Of a stretch of DNA of 52,436 nt, positions 8,031-16,700 are shown piece by piece. The translations under genes were made by a program, and so were the position numbers. Within the stretch, counting starts at the first letter, position 1, and every line of letters starts with the position of its first letter. The stretch comes from an uncultured Verrucomicrobiales bacterium (GTDB lineage Bacteria; Verrucomicrobiota; Verrucomicrobiia; Verrucomicrobiales; Akkermansiaceae): positions 1 to 52,436 of the forward strand of contig CALBVY010000027.1 of the NCBI GenBank assembly GCA_937969495.1, read 5' to 3'. The notes beneath the pieces were generated by a model, which searched no databases, was not told the DNA's origin, and saw only the letters and a program-made list of their open reading frames with translations.

Positions 8031-8654
8031 TTAGAAGTTCCACATTTTGCCTTTTTCAGCATCTTGGAATACCTTACTGCTCTGCATATAGGATGCAGGG
8101 GGGTTAGGTAGTGGGGAGTCATCCAGACTTGGTAGTGAGGCTCCTACAGTAGAGTCCCATGGTTGTGAGGTGGCTACATTTACTTTTGTGCCCACTTTCA
8201 CTAGGTCAAATGCCTTGCGTGCAGTGTTGAGGGGCATACGGACACAGCCAGCTGTGCATGGGTAAGGTTTGATAAACCCCCAGTGCATACCGTAGGCTGG
8301 ACTGTAAAATGACATCCAATAAGTCATTGGGTATCCTCGGCCTGGTTGGCTCTGACGGCGGCGGAACTTGGTTTTGGAAGTGATACGGTGTGTTCCCTTT
8401 GGGGTAGGTGTGGCGGCTTTTCCTACGCCTACAGGGCTGGCTAGGAGTACTTTATCACCTTCTACGATATACATTTTCTGGGCTGAGGTGCTAATGGCTA
8501 CTCTTACCGCTGAGCGATTACTTGGCTGCGTGACAGGGGGATCAAAAGAAAAGGCACTGCCAGAGGGTGCTGAGGACGGCGTGTTACAAGAACTGAGGAC
8601 TGAGGCCCCAATCGCTAGAGCTGTGGCTGCAAGAATTTTGGATAAGTTTTTCAT
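8031..8654 (-). CDS. L,D-transpeptidase (YkuD domain) lipoprotein
   Basis: Starting at the ATG at 8654 gives a 207-residue lipoprotein with the lipobox VLSSC (lipidated Cys23); an in-frame GTG six codons upstream is less likely. The YkuD domain begins about residue 50 (VRVAISTSAQKMYIVEG). Its active site reads GMHWGFIKPY and then TAGCVRM, with His124 and the nucleophile Cys137. The usual S/T-H-G-C motif has TAGC instead, so the histidine next to the cysteine is Ala; a second cysteine (Cys133) lies four residues before. Such enzymes form 3-3 peptidoglycan crosslinks or attach lipoproteins to the wall. A strong terminator follows the gene. Confidence 0.88.
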   Translation of the reverse strand: MKNLSKILAATALAIGASVLSSCNTPSSAPSGSAFSFDPPVTQPSNRSAVRVAISTSAQKMYIVEGDKVLLASPVGVGKAATPTPKGTHRITSKTKFRRRQSQPGRGYPMTYWMSFYSPAYGMHWGFIKPYPCTAGCVRMPLNTARKAFDLVKVGTKVNVATSQPWDSTVGASLPSLDDSPLPNPPASYMQSSKVFQDAEKGKMWNF

Positions 8655-8773
8655 ACGAAGTTGAGTGTTCACATTTTCGGGCGTAAGGCAACTATTCTAG
8701 TATGACAGAAAATTTCGAGCCTTGTGGGGGGGATGTGTTTTTCAAGTAACGTGCTATAACTTTATCAACTCCC

Positions 8774-9694
8774 TTACAAATCTGTGTAGCGGATGCTGAA
8801 GGTGTCACCATCGGCTAGTCTTCCGCTTTCAAAGCCGCGCATGAACCAACGCTTTCTCTTCGCAGAGGTGCCGTGGGTAAAAAGGTCCGGCTGCACGTGG
8901 CCTTGGGAGTGTTTTTGGATGCGATCGTCTCCAATGGCTTCCGCCGCTCGCATCGCTTCTTCGATATCTCCACGTTCGAGGAAATTAAATTTTTCCTGAG
9001 CGTGGTGGGCGAAGACCCCAGCGAGGAAGTCTGCCTGCAATTCCAGCCTTACGGAAAGTTGATTATAGTCCGTTTTTGAAATACGGCCTTGCTGGCTATG
9101 AACCTTATCGGTGAGGCCTAAAAGCTTCTGAATGTGGTGCCCGACCTCGTGTGCAATGACGTATGCCTGAGCAAAGTCTCCTTCAGCACCAAACCTTGTC
9201 GCCAGCTCATTGAAAAATGATGGATCGATGTAAATCGTCTCGTTTACTGGTAGATAGAATGGACCCATCTGGGCGTCTGCGATGCCTCCTGGAGTAGTTG
9301 TGCGTTCTCGATAAACTACCATTTTCGCTGGGCGGTATCTTATCCCTTCTGAAGCGAGGATTTTCTGCCAAATGATTTCGTTATCACCTTTGAGCGTTTT
9401 GAGGTATTCGAGCATTTCCTGCTCTTTAGCACTTGGGGTATAGCTATTCTGCACTACCTGACTAGTACCCCCCGGTACTGACATAAATAAGCTGATTGGA
9501 TTTATTTTGAAAATCAAACATGCAGCGATGACCCCCACGATCATGATCATCTTTGTCTTACCGCTACCTCGTCTGAAGAGTGCAAAGAGAAGCCCGCCAA
9601 CGGCGCCTCCAGCTAGAGGTCTGCCACCGCCGCGCACTGTTGTGCCACGGCGATCTTCTACATGGGTGCTCTGTTTTCTACCTTTCCAACGCAT
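8774..9694 (-). CDS. ypfJ: YpfJ-type neutral zinc metallopeptidase, membrane-anchored
   Basis: A 306-residue protein of the zinc_peptidase family that includes E. coli YpfJ. It starts MRWKGRKQST and has an Arg/Gly-rich cytoplasmic stretch, then one membrane segment (about residues 48-66). The catalytic domain has the HExxH site AHEVGHHIQ (His182, Glu183, His186) and the family block RLELQADFLAGVFAH. The AQMGPFYLP and ETIYIDPSFF motifs are also typical. The function of the family is not established; membrane-associated proteolysis is inferred. It is a single-gene unit, divergent from the tRNA gene. Confidence 0.92.
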   Translation of the reverse strand: MRWKGRKQSTHVEDRRGTTVRGGGRPLAGGAVGGLLFALFRRGSGKTKMIMIVGVIAACLIFKINPISLFMSVPGGTSQVVQNSYTPSAKEQEMLEYLKTLKGDNEIIWQKILASEGIRYRPAKMVVYRERTTTPGGIADAQMGPFYLPVNETIYIDPSFFNELATRFGAEGDFAQAYVIAHEVGHHIQKLLGLTDKVHSQQGRISKTDYNQLSVRLELQADFLAGVFAHHAQEKFNFLERGDIEEAMRAAEAIGDDRIQKHSQGHVQPDLFTHGTSAKRKRWFMRGFESGRLADGDTFSIRYTDL

Positions 9695-9810
9695 TATTTA
9701 AGAAATTTATCAAGATCCGCACTCTCTACTTTTGCGTTTGTGATGTCAAGATCATGCATGAGCCGCAAAGTAGGAATGACAAAAAGCGCACGATTTTACT
9801 CAATAATACA

Positions 9811-9838
9811 TTGTCAGACGCAGAACTATAGGTATATT
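9811..9838 (+). promoter_or_regulatory. sigma-70 type promoter of the tRNA gene
   Basis: A -35 box TTGTCA (9811-9816) and a -10 box TATATT (9833-9838) are separated by 16 bp. Each matches the consensus at five of six positions. The mature tRNA begins at 9855, which leaves a short leader, as is usual for tRNA transcripts. Confidence 0.75.
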
Positions 9839-9854
9839 CGCGCCCGATTTCAAG

Positions 9855-9928
<74 letters not shown>

Positions 9929-9939
9929 CTATCCTTTCT

Positions 9940-9976
9940 ATCCCTCAGTGCATTGAATCATAATGTGCTGAGGGAT
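9940..9976 (+). terminator. intrinsic terminator of the tRNA gene
   Basis: ATCCCTCAG at 9940-9948 pairs perfectly with CTGAGGGAT at 9968-9976. The stem continues inward through TGCATT/AATGTG pairs (two wobbles) to a seven-base loop. The tail TTTATTGTTT follows. It starts 12 bases after the tRNA 3' end. Confidence 0.85.
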
Positions 9977-10000
9977 TTATTGTTTATGGCGATGGTGATT

Positions 10001-10069
10001 TTAGTCACTGAGGGCGATGAGGCCCTTAATGATCAGGTATATGATTAGGGTAATAGCCCACCATGGCAT
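10001..10069 (-). CDS. possible 22-residue membrane peptide
   Basis: From the ATG at 10067-10069 the frame encodes 22 residues beginning MPWWAITLII and ending ALSD, a single hydrophobic helix. The same frame stays open for 18 more codons upstream to a stop at 10127-10129, and that part is strongly basic (KKLLKRWAKGLGKAKS), as in the cytoplasmic flank of a membrane anchor. No ATG, GTG or TTG is available there. It may be a small membrane protein, the remnant of a longer gene, or chance. There is no strong ribosome binding site. Confidence 0.25.
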   Translation of the reverse strand: MPWWAITLIIYLIIKGLIALSD

Positions 10070-10193
10070 ATTGGATTTAGCCTTGCCGAGTCCCTTGGCC
10101 CAACGTTTGAGGAGCTTTTTTGGGCCTCAATGAGGCAACACGTTTTTAGCCTAAAAAATAATTTCCTCTTGCCTCATGATACTTTCATGATAA

Positions 10194-10213
10194 TGTTCCC
10201 AAGAACAGTGTTC
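10194..10213 (+). promoter_or_regulatory. putative LexA operator (SOS box) upstream of lexA
   Basis: TGTTC-CCAA-GAACA at 10194-10207 is a perfect inverted repeat with a 4-bp spacer. A third half-site, TGTTC, follows one base later at 10209-10213. It overlaps plausible promoter elements: GATAAT at 10189-10194 as a -10, or an alternative -10 TAATAT at 10219-10224. It ends 25 bp before the lexA start codon. Autoregulation by LexA is general, so this dyad is the natural candidate for the organism's SOS box. Confidence 0.7.
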
Positions 10214-10238
10214 ATGTGTAATATTTACCCATCTAAAA

Positions 10239-10859
10239 ATGTCCAGTAACGTCCAACTTACCAAACGCCAGCAAGAGGTTCTCGATTTCCTTAAGGAAAC
10301 TCACCGTACAGAGGGGTTTATGCCTTCTACACGCGATATTCAGCGTCACTTTGACTTTGCTAGCCAGACGGCAGCCATGAGTCATTTACGTGCACTTGAA
10401 CGTAAAGGTGTCATTGTTAGGAAAGCAAACAAAGCATGTGGTATTGGATTCCCCGAAGAGATGGAGCGTGAGGAAATTGTGGATATACCGATTTATGGCT
10501 GCATCGCAGCAGGGATGTCTCAGGACGTCGAGTCAGAGAAAGAGGGTTGTCTTTCTATTGATATAAGCTCTTTAGGTATGCGGGGGAATGCTCGGACTTT
10601 TGCCCTTAAAGTAAGAGGGGATTCTATGATTGATGCGCACATTTGTGATGGTGATACGGTTGTATTAGAATATCGTGAGCCACGTAAAGGAGACGTTGTG
10701 GCAGCTCTCATTGATGGTGAAACTACTCTGAAACGTTACGTGGTGGAAAACGGGAAACCTTTCCTTCACGCAGAGAATGAAGACTATCCAGACCTCATTC
10801 CTGCTAGAGAACTGATCATTCAAGGTGTTATGGTAGCCCTTCTACGTCAGGCCGCTTAG
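10239..10859 (+). CDS. lexA: LexA repressor (S24 autoprotease)
   Basis: A 206-residue protein. The N-terminal winged helix (residues 1-70) has the family pattern LTKRQQEVLDFLKE...GFMPSTRDIQRHF and SHLRALERKGVI. The C-terminal S24 domain has the self-cleavage site Ala91-Gly92 in CIAAGMSQ and the Ser129/Lys165 dyad (GDSMID and TTLKRY). It represses DNA-damage genes and cleaves itself when RecA filaments form. A perfect TGTTC-N4-GAACA dyad in the leader suggests autoregulation. The tandem uvrA lies about 8 kb away; I saw no copy of the dyad in its upstream gap. Confidence 0.96.
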   Translation: MSSNVQLTKRQQEVLDFLKETHRTEGFMPSTRDIQRHFDFASQTAAMSHLRALERKGVIVRKANKACGIGFPEEMEREEIVDIPIYGCIAAGMSQDVESEKEGCLSIDISSLGMRGNARTFALKVRGDSMIDAHICDGDTVVLEYREPRKGDVVAALIDGETTLKRYVVENGKPFLHAENEDYPDLIPARELIIQGVMVALLRQAA

Positions 10860-10873
10860 TTAGCTTCGTGGTG

Positions 10874-10890
10874 TCTGCTAAATTAGCAGA
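10874..10890. terminator. short hairpin between lexA and the protease gene
   Basis: TCTGCTA pairs with TAGCAGA around a 3-base AAT loop, 14 bp past the lexA stop and between convergent genes. No T-tract follows on either strand, so it is at best a weak or Rho-assisted terminator. Confidence 0.35.
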
Positions 10891-10935
10891 GGGTAAGGAG
10901 GTAAGGAACCGATAGTAGATGCTAGGTGCGTCTGT

Positions 10936-12540
10936 CTATTCCTCTGTCTCCTGACGAAAACTTGTGCTTCGGCTATTATTACTGCTGTCTTGATCTTCTG
11001 CTGCTGTTTTGATGGCAGTGGAAATCTCAACGGTATCGCCATTCGTAGGAATGAGGATAGGGATTTGAAATGTTTGTGTCTGGCCTGGTGAGAGGCTGCT
11101 GATATTCATTTCTTTAGTACCACTTGGGCTGGTGATGGTAACTGGGCTATTAATAAGAGTTTCTGTACCCTGATTCTGTACGGTGACGTAAACTTGAGGC
11201 AAGGATGTAGCGTCCTCAGCTGGTATGAGAACCTGCCCTGTGACTGCTGCATCATAGATGCCGGGTGTGCCGTTATTCATGACTCGGCCAACATCGAGAA
11301 CGCCTACACCGTAGAAGGAATCCTGACCAGGTAGCCCAGCATCATTTGCTAGACTAACCACCAGAGCTGCTGCTTGCTCGGCTGTCATTTGTGGGTTTTG
11401 AGACATCGTTGCGGCAATGGCTCCACTAACAAAGGGAGCGCTGGCCGAAGTTCCGGAGAACAAGGTGAGCTGCTCTTCGCCCCAGGCGGCATTGACCTGA
11501 TAACCTGGAGCAGTGATGGAGAGATCAGATCCATTATTAGAGAAATTGAGATGTTCACCTGTAGCCTCCACAGCACCCACAGAGATTACGCCATCGTAGG
11601 CAGCAGGATAAGCAATGACATCTAAGCCTTCATTTCCAGATGAAGCTACGATGACAGAGCCATTTTCTTGCGCATATGCAACAGCATCAGCAACTAAGGA
11701 GCTGTTTCCGTATGTGCCCATGGAGATATTAATCACCTGTGCGCCACCTTCCACCGCCTGAATAATAGCATCAGCAAGGGTAAATGAGTCTGCGCTCCCA
11801 CTTTCATTTGTCACACGGATAGAGAGGATTTCTGAGGCTGGCGCGACGCCCCTCGTCAAAGGGTGATCTCCAGAGATGATCGAAGCCACGGCTGTACCGT
11901 GACTCAGCTGTTCACTGCCATCGGCTAGAGTTGTAAGTTCAATGTTAGTAACGTCTCCGCTGAGGGCAATGTGATCATTTACTCCTGAATCGATAACGGC
12001 TACTGTTACGCCTTCACCCCAAGCCGAATTATCACCATTGATATCAAGCCATGAGATTGCGTCGCTGCCGAACCCAACTGCATCTGTCTGGGCTTCAGCT
12101 TGAGGTGGGGTAGGGAGACCTACCTGATAGTTATAAGATAGCTCGGAGCCGTCGATTCCCTGTAAGTCATTTGCAGAGCGGAATCCCACCCGCACAGCAC
12201 GAAGTCGATCAGATTTTCCTAGCAGAGTGAGGCCGCGGTCTTTGAGGGTAGTGAGGAATTGACGATAAGCGGCATCATCTTTAAAGCGGACAATACGCTC
12301 GTTACTCAGAGCAAAAGGTGGGAGGTCTTTACTAGGTGGAGTATTTGTTGTGCGGTGTTGTGTGCGATGTAATGGTTTGTTTTTGGGGAGGGGGACATAT
12401 GATCTGTCCTCTGTAAGCGTTAATTTTTTTTGAGTGGACGGCTGCCCTTCATGGCTTGATCGCATGAGGTAATATCCCGTTACACCTGCTAAAAAAAGGG
12501 ACATGAGCAGGAGGCTAAGGGGTAGAGGGCGAATGGTCAT
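10936..12540 (-). CDS. membrane-anchored subtilisin-like serine protease (S8) with CARDB-like C-terminus
   Basis: A 534-residue protein. An N-terminal hydrophobic segment (about residues 7-25) acts as an uncleaved anchor or signal peptide. A propeptide-like region precedes the S8 catalytic domain, which has all three active-site blocks: VAVIDSGVND (Asp near 183), LSHGTAVASI (His near 214) and GTSASAPFVSGA (Ser near 365). The oxyanion block ASSGNEG is also present. The C-terminal hundred residues (VYVTVQNQGTETL onward) look like a CARDB/Ig-like beta domain. The likely role is extracytoplasmic proteolysis; the substrate is unknown. It stands alone on the minus strand, between lexA and fmt. Confidence 0.92.
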   Translation of the reverse strand: MTIRPLPLSLLLMSLFLAGVTGYYLMRSSHEGQPSTQKKLTLTEDRSYVPLPKNKPLHRTQHRTTNTPPSKDLPPFALSNERIVRFKDDAAYRQFLTTLKDRGLTLLGKSDRLRAVRVGFRSANDLQGIDGSELSYNYQVGLPTPPQAEAQTDAVGFGSDAISWLDINGDNSAWGEGVTVAVIDSGVNDHIALSGDVTNIELTTLADGSEQLSHGTAVASIISGDHPLTRGVAPASEILSIRVTNESGSADSFTLADAIIQAVEGGAQVINISMGTYGNSSLVADAVAYAQENGSVIVASSGNEGLDVIAYPAAYDGVISVGAVEATGEHLNFSNNGSDLSITAPGYQVNAAWGEEQLTLFSGTSASAPFVSGAIAATMSQNPQMTAEQAAALVVSLANDAGLPGQDSFYGVGVLDVGRVMNNGTPGIYDAAVTGQVLIPAEDATSLPQVYVTVQNQGTETLINSPVTITSPSGTKEMNISSLSPGQTQTFQIPILIPTNGDTVEISTAIKTAAEDQDSSNNSRSTSFRQETEE

Positions 12541-12768
12541 AGAAATGGGTCTTTGCTAAGGCTTTAAATGAAACACCAAAGAGTGGCTTTAGGTGCGCGG
12601 GATAAAAACATTAATGGATATTATATTTAATAGAGCGTTTTCAGAGGAGCCGTTCTGTCTATGATATTCGACATTTTTCTATTTCTGCTCGGGGTGGTGT
12701 ATTGTTCTTTAAGGGCTGTGGGTAAAAACACTCGCTTGAGCAGGGTAGGTCTGTATCATCACTTGTCC

Positions 12769-13725
12769 ATGGCTGAAGAATCCTTACGCATCGTTTTTAT
12801 GGGCACTGGTGATATTGCCATCCCTGCTTTTTCTTTTCTATTGAAAAAGGGTCTTGTGGCCTTGGTGACACAGCCGGATAAGCCAGTGGGGCGAAAGCAG
12901 GAATTGACTTCACCACAGATTAAAAATTTAGCAGATAGAAACGAAGTCTTGGTGTTGCAGCCAGAAAAAGCAGGAAATCAAGAGTTTCTAGCAGAGCTTG
13001 CGGCCTTAGAGCCAGACGTTATCGTAGTTATGGCCTATGGTCAGATTTTATCTCAGCAGCTATTAGATATCCCCACTATCGCATGTATTAACTTACACGC
13101 ATCTTTGTTGCCAAAGTTTCGTGGTGCGGCCTGTATCCAAGCGGCTATTGATGCAGGTGATACCGAGACAGGTATTACGGTGATGCATGTGGTAAAGGCA
13201 TTAGATGCTGGCGATATTATTTTAAAAAGAGAACTTAGCATCGGGGAGCAAGAAACGGGGGGTGAGCTGCATGATCGGCTGGCAGAGGTAGCTCCAGATG
13301 CTCTTCGTGAAGCACTTGAAAAACTTCAAAATGGTCAAGCCAGACGCACGCCACAGAATGAAGCTGAAGTGAGCTACATCTCTAAGCTTATGCGGGAAGA
13401 TGGAGAGATTGATTGGTCACACCCTGCTACGGCTATTGAGCGACGTATCCGTGCCTATGATCCATGGCCTGGGACGTATACGAGTTTTACTGATAAAAAA
13501 AATCGACTTCGCAGGCTTAAGATTTTCCCTCAAGTGACAGTGGTAGATGGTAGCGGAAAATCTGGAGAGGTTCTCTTTGACGCTGAAGGTGAGATGATGG
13601 TGTGCTGTGGCCGTGGAGCGCTTAAGATCAAAAACGTTCAGCCAGATGGTTCGCGCCGGATGAATGTGATAGAATTTTTGAAAGGCAACCCTCTGAAAGA
13701 TGGTGATTTATTAGGTGGTGCTTAA
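12769..13725 (+). CDS. fmt: methionyl-tRNA formyltransferase
   Basis: The start chosen is the ATG at 12769, giving MAEESLRIVFMGTGDIAIPAF and 318 residues, the normal family length. The frame is open 36 codons further upstream, but that part is hydrophobic and has no counterpart in Fmt. The enzyme formylates the methionine on initiator tRNA using 10-formyl-THF. The catalytic Asn-His pair is in INLHASLLP, the following RGAACIQAAI is the family's RGAAPIxxAI with Cys for Pro, and the catalytic Asp is in ALDAGDIIL. The C-terminal tRNA-binding domain is complete. No def gene is adjacent. Its TAA overlaps the stop codon of the convergent uvrA gene. Confidence 0.96.
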   Translation: MAEESLRIVFMGTGDIAIPAFSFLLKKGLVALVTQPDKPVGRKQELTSPQIKNLADRNEVLVLQPEKAGNQEFLAELAALEPDVIVVMAYGQILSQQLLDIPTIACINLHASLLPKFRGAACIQAAIDAGDTETGITVMHVVKALDAGDIILKRELSIGEQETGGELHDRLAEVAPDALREALEKLQNGQARRTPQNEAEVSYISKLMREDGEIDWSHPATAIERRIRAYDPWPGTYTSFTDKKNRLRRLKIFPQVTVVDGSGKSGEVLFDAEGEMMVCCGRGALKIKNVQPDGSRRMNVIEFLKGNPLKDGDLLGGA

Positions 13726-16700
13726 TGCATTCTAAGAAATGGTGCTGTGCGCGATGTCTTAGATTTTGCTACTTGTTCTGGTGTTCCTTGCACGACAATT
13801 TTTCCACCCTTTTCTCCTGCCTCTGGGCCAATATCAATGATGTAGTCGGCCTCTGCCATGATGGTGGTGTGATGTTCAATTACGATAACTGTGTGCCCCT
13901 CATTTACTAAGCGGTGCAGAACATCAATGAGTTTTTCCACATCATCTTCGTGTAAGCCAATGCTTGGTTCTTCGATTAAATACAAATGATTGTTCTGCAG
14001 TGCGCCCTTGGTCACAGACTTGCGTCCTTTTGTTAGTTCGCTAACAAGTTTGATGCGTTGAGCTTCACCGCCTGAGAGAGTTGGGCTAGGTTGTCCAAGC
14101 TGGAGGTAACCGAGGCCGGTGTCGCTGAGTAAAGCAAGGGTGCGGTGGATTTTGGTATGAGATGAGAAAAAGTCCACCGCCTCACGAATACTCATTTGAA
14201 GAACCTCACCGATATTTTTACCGTTGTAGCGGATTTCTAGCGTGGCTGGATTATAACGCATTTCGTGGCAAGTCTCACAAGGCACCCAAGTGGTGGGGAG
14301 GAAGTCCATTTCTAATTTGATTTTACCATTACCCTTGCACTCTGGACATTGCCCTTCCGCATTATTAAAAGAAAAACGAGAGGCTGTGAAGCCACGTGTG
14401 CGGGCATCTGGGAGCTGCGCAAAAAGTTGTCTTATGGAGTCGAGTAGCTTTACATAAGTAGCCGGACATGAGCGTGATGTCTTACCGATGGGAGTTTGGT
14501 CTACCTCGAAGGTATGTTTGATCTGAGTAAAGCCAGAAGCGGATTTATAGTGAGCGTTTTTAGGTTTACGCTTCCCCGCTGCATGGGCGATACAGCCGCG
14601 CATGAGCGAAGATTTACCACAGCCTGATACGCCTGTGAGCACGGTGAGCCGGGCTTGAGGGATACGGACATCGATGTTTTTGAGGTTATTAGCATGACAG
14701 CCTGTTAGTTTCATCCAGCCTGTTCTTGCTGAAGCCTTGGGTAATGACCTTCGAGGGTAATCTTCCTTCATTAAGGCTGGAGTATAGTGCTCTGATCGTG
14801 GCGTGCCGTTGTGCGTTAGCTTGCCACCTGTAGAGCCTGCTCCTGGGCCTAGTGCAATAAGATGAGAGGCACGTGCTATGGTCTCTTCATCATGTTCTAC
14901 GATGAGAAGTGAGTTACCACGGTCGCGTAGTGCGGCGAGTGTGTCTAATAATTTTATATTGTCACGAGGATGGAGGCCAATAGTGGGTTCATCGAGTACG
15001 TAGAGGACTCCACGGAGATTGGATCCCAGTTGTGCGGCTAGGCGGATACGTTGACTTTCTCCACCGGAGAGAGTGTCCGCAGATCTATCCAAATGAAGAT
15101 AGCCAAGGCCTACCTGATTGAGAAAATGTAGACGCTGAATAATCTCTGGAACAATATCGCGAGCGAGGATCTTCTCCCTGCCGGTGAACTTCCAAGTTTT
15201 TAACAATGAGGCGGCATCTGAGACAGATAGGCAGTTAATAGACTGAATAGGATACCCTTGGATAAGGATATGGCGTGAGTCTTTTCGGAGTCGACTGCCT
15301 TCGCAATCTGGGCACGTTGTTTTTTCACCCTCATCTTTAGATTTTGAGTGTGTAAGTTCATCGTGGATTTCTGCTTCCAGCTCAGAGTTGTAGGGCTGAT
15401 TATTGTGTGTTCTGTGACTTGCTAGGGCATTCACGGTGCCATAACCTCGGCAGTTAGGGCACCAGCCACGGTGTGAGTTAAATGAAAAATGATGAGGGTC
15501 TGGTTCCTCAAATGATTTGCCGGTGACAGGTGATACGCGTGCCGTAGAAAATGTCTCCATTGTGGTGGATGCAGGATTTAATAGTAATGAGCAATGACCT
15601 TTGCCGAGTTTTAGAGCTTGAGGGACATCCTCACAGACGGCGAAAATATCATGGGCTTTATAACGAGTGAGAGGCTGAAAGTCAGCGGTCTGAATGAGTG
15701 CTCCATCGACAACGAGCTGGCTGATGCCTCGCTTGGCGGCAGCTGTGGCCACATCGGTATGATAGCCTTTTCTTGAACGGATCAGGGGGGCGAGAATGAG
15801 GAGTTTTTTATGTTTTTTGCGTAGCTTACTGATCTGGGATTCGATCGCTTCTGGTGTCTGGGAGACAACGGCTTCTCCTGAGTCTGGACAATGTTGGATT
15901 CCTATCTTGGCGTAGAGCAGACGGAGGAAATGATAAATTTCTGTGATTGTGCCAGTGGTGGATTTACCACCGCCGCGTGAGACGCGCTGTTCGATCGCTA
16001 CGGTGGGAGGAAGGCCGGTGATGCGATCAATATCTGGTTTTTCTAACTGGCCTGCAAACTGGCGGGCGTAAGGTGACATGGAATCAAGGAAGCGGCGCTG
16101 ACCTTCAGCAAAGATGATGTCAAAGGCGAGAGTGGATTTCCCTGAGCCAGAAAGACCTGTGACCACTACGAGCTCATCACGTGGTATATCAAGCGATATG
16201 TTCTTAAGGTTATTCTCACGAGCACCGTGGATGCAGATGCTGTTTTGTTGACTGACACGTTTTTTCTTATGTTTAGTTAGCTTTAATTTGCTTGGGCGGA
16301 GGGCTTTAGCTGTTTCGGTCTGTTCTTTGAGTAATTCATCGGGAGTTCCGGTGAAAATGATGTTACCGCCCTCTGCGCCAGGCCCTGGGCCGAGGTCGAT
16401 GATGTGATCGGCTGCGCGGATGATGTCCAAGTTATGCTCGATGACTAACAGTGTGTGCCCTGCATCTGCTAGTCGGTGAAAGACGCCAAGTAATTTTTCA
16501 ATATCAGTGAAGTGCAGACCCGTGGTAGGCTCATCTAAGATAAGAAGTTTATGGGTGGTTTTTTTGCTTTCGGTGAGAATTTTACAAAGTTTCAGCCGTT
16601 GGGATTCGCCGCCAGAGAGAGTATTTAATGGTTGCCCTAGTTTGAGATAGCCTAGGCCGACCTCGAAGAGAGGCGTGAGAGCGGTTTGAATTTTTTGGAG

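Larger units (their letters stand above)
9929..10238. other. 310-bp intergenic region between the tRNA and lexA
   Basis: This is the only gap longer than 300 bp in the window. It contains the tRNA terminator (9940-9976), a possible tiny membrane-peptide frame on the minus strand (10001-10069), a perfect short palindrome GCCTCA-A-TGAGGC at 10124-10136 with a further GCCTCA copy at 10171-10175, and the lexA operator at 10194-10213. No longer gene is visible in any frame. Confidence 0.7.

Noticed and set aside
7940-8122. N-terminal extension of the SGNH hydrolase
   Set aside because: It would place a signal peptide in the middle of the protein, and it runs through the terminator and the end of the L,D-transpeptidase gene.
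12661-12768. 36-codon N-terminal extension of Fmt
   Set aside because: The extension is hydrophobic, has no counterpart in Fmt proteins, and a normal Fmt N-terminus starts at the internal ATG at 12769.
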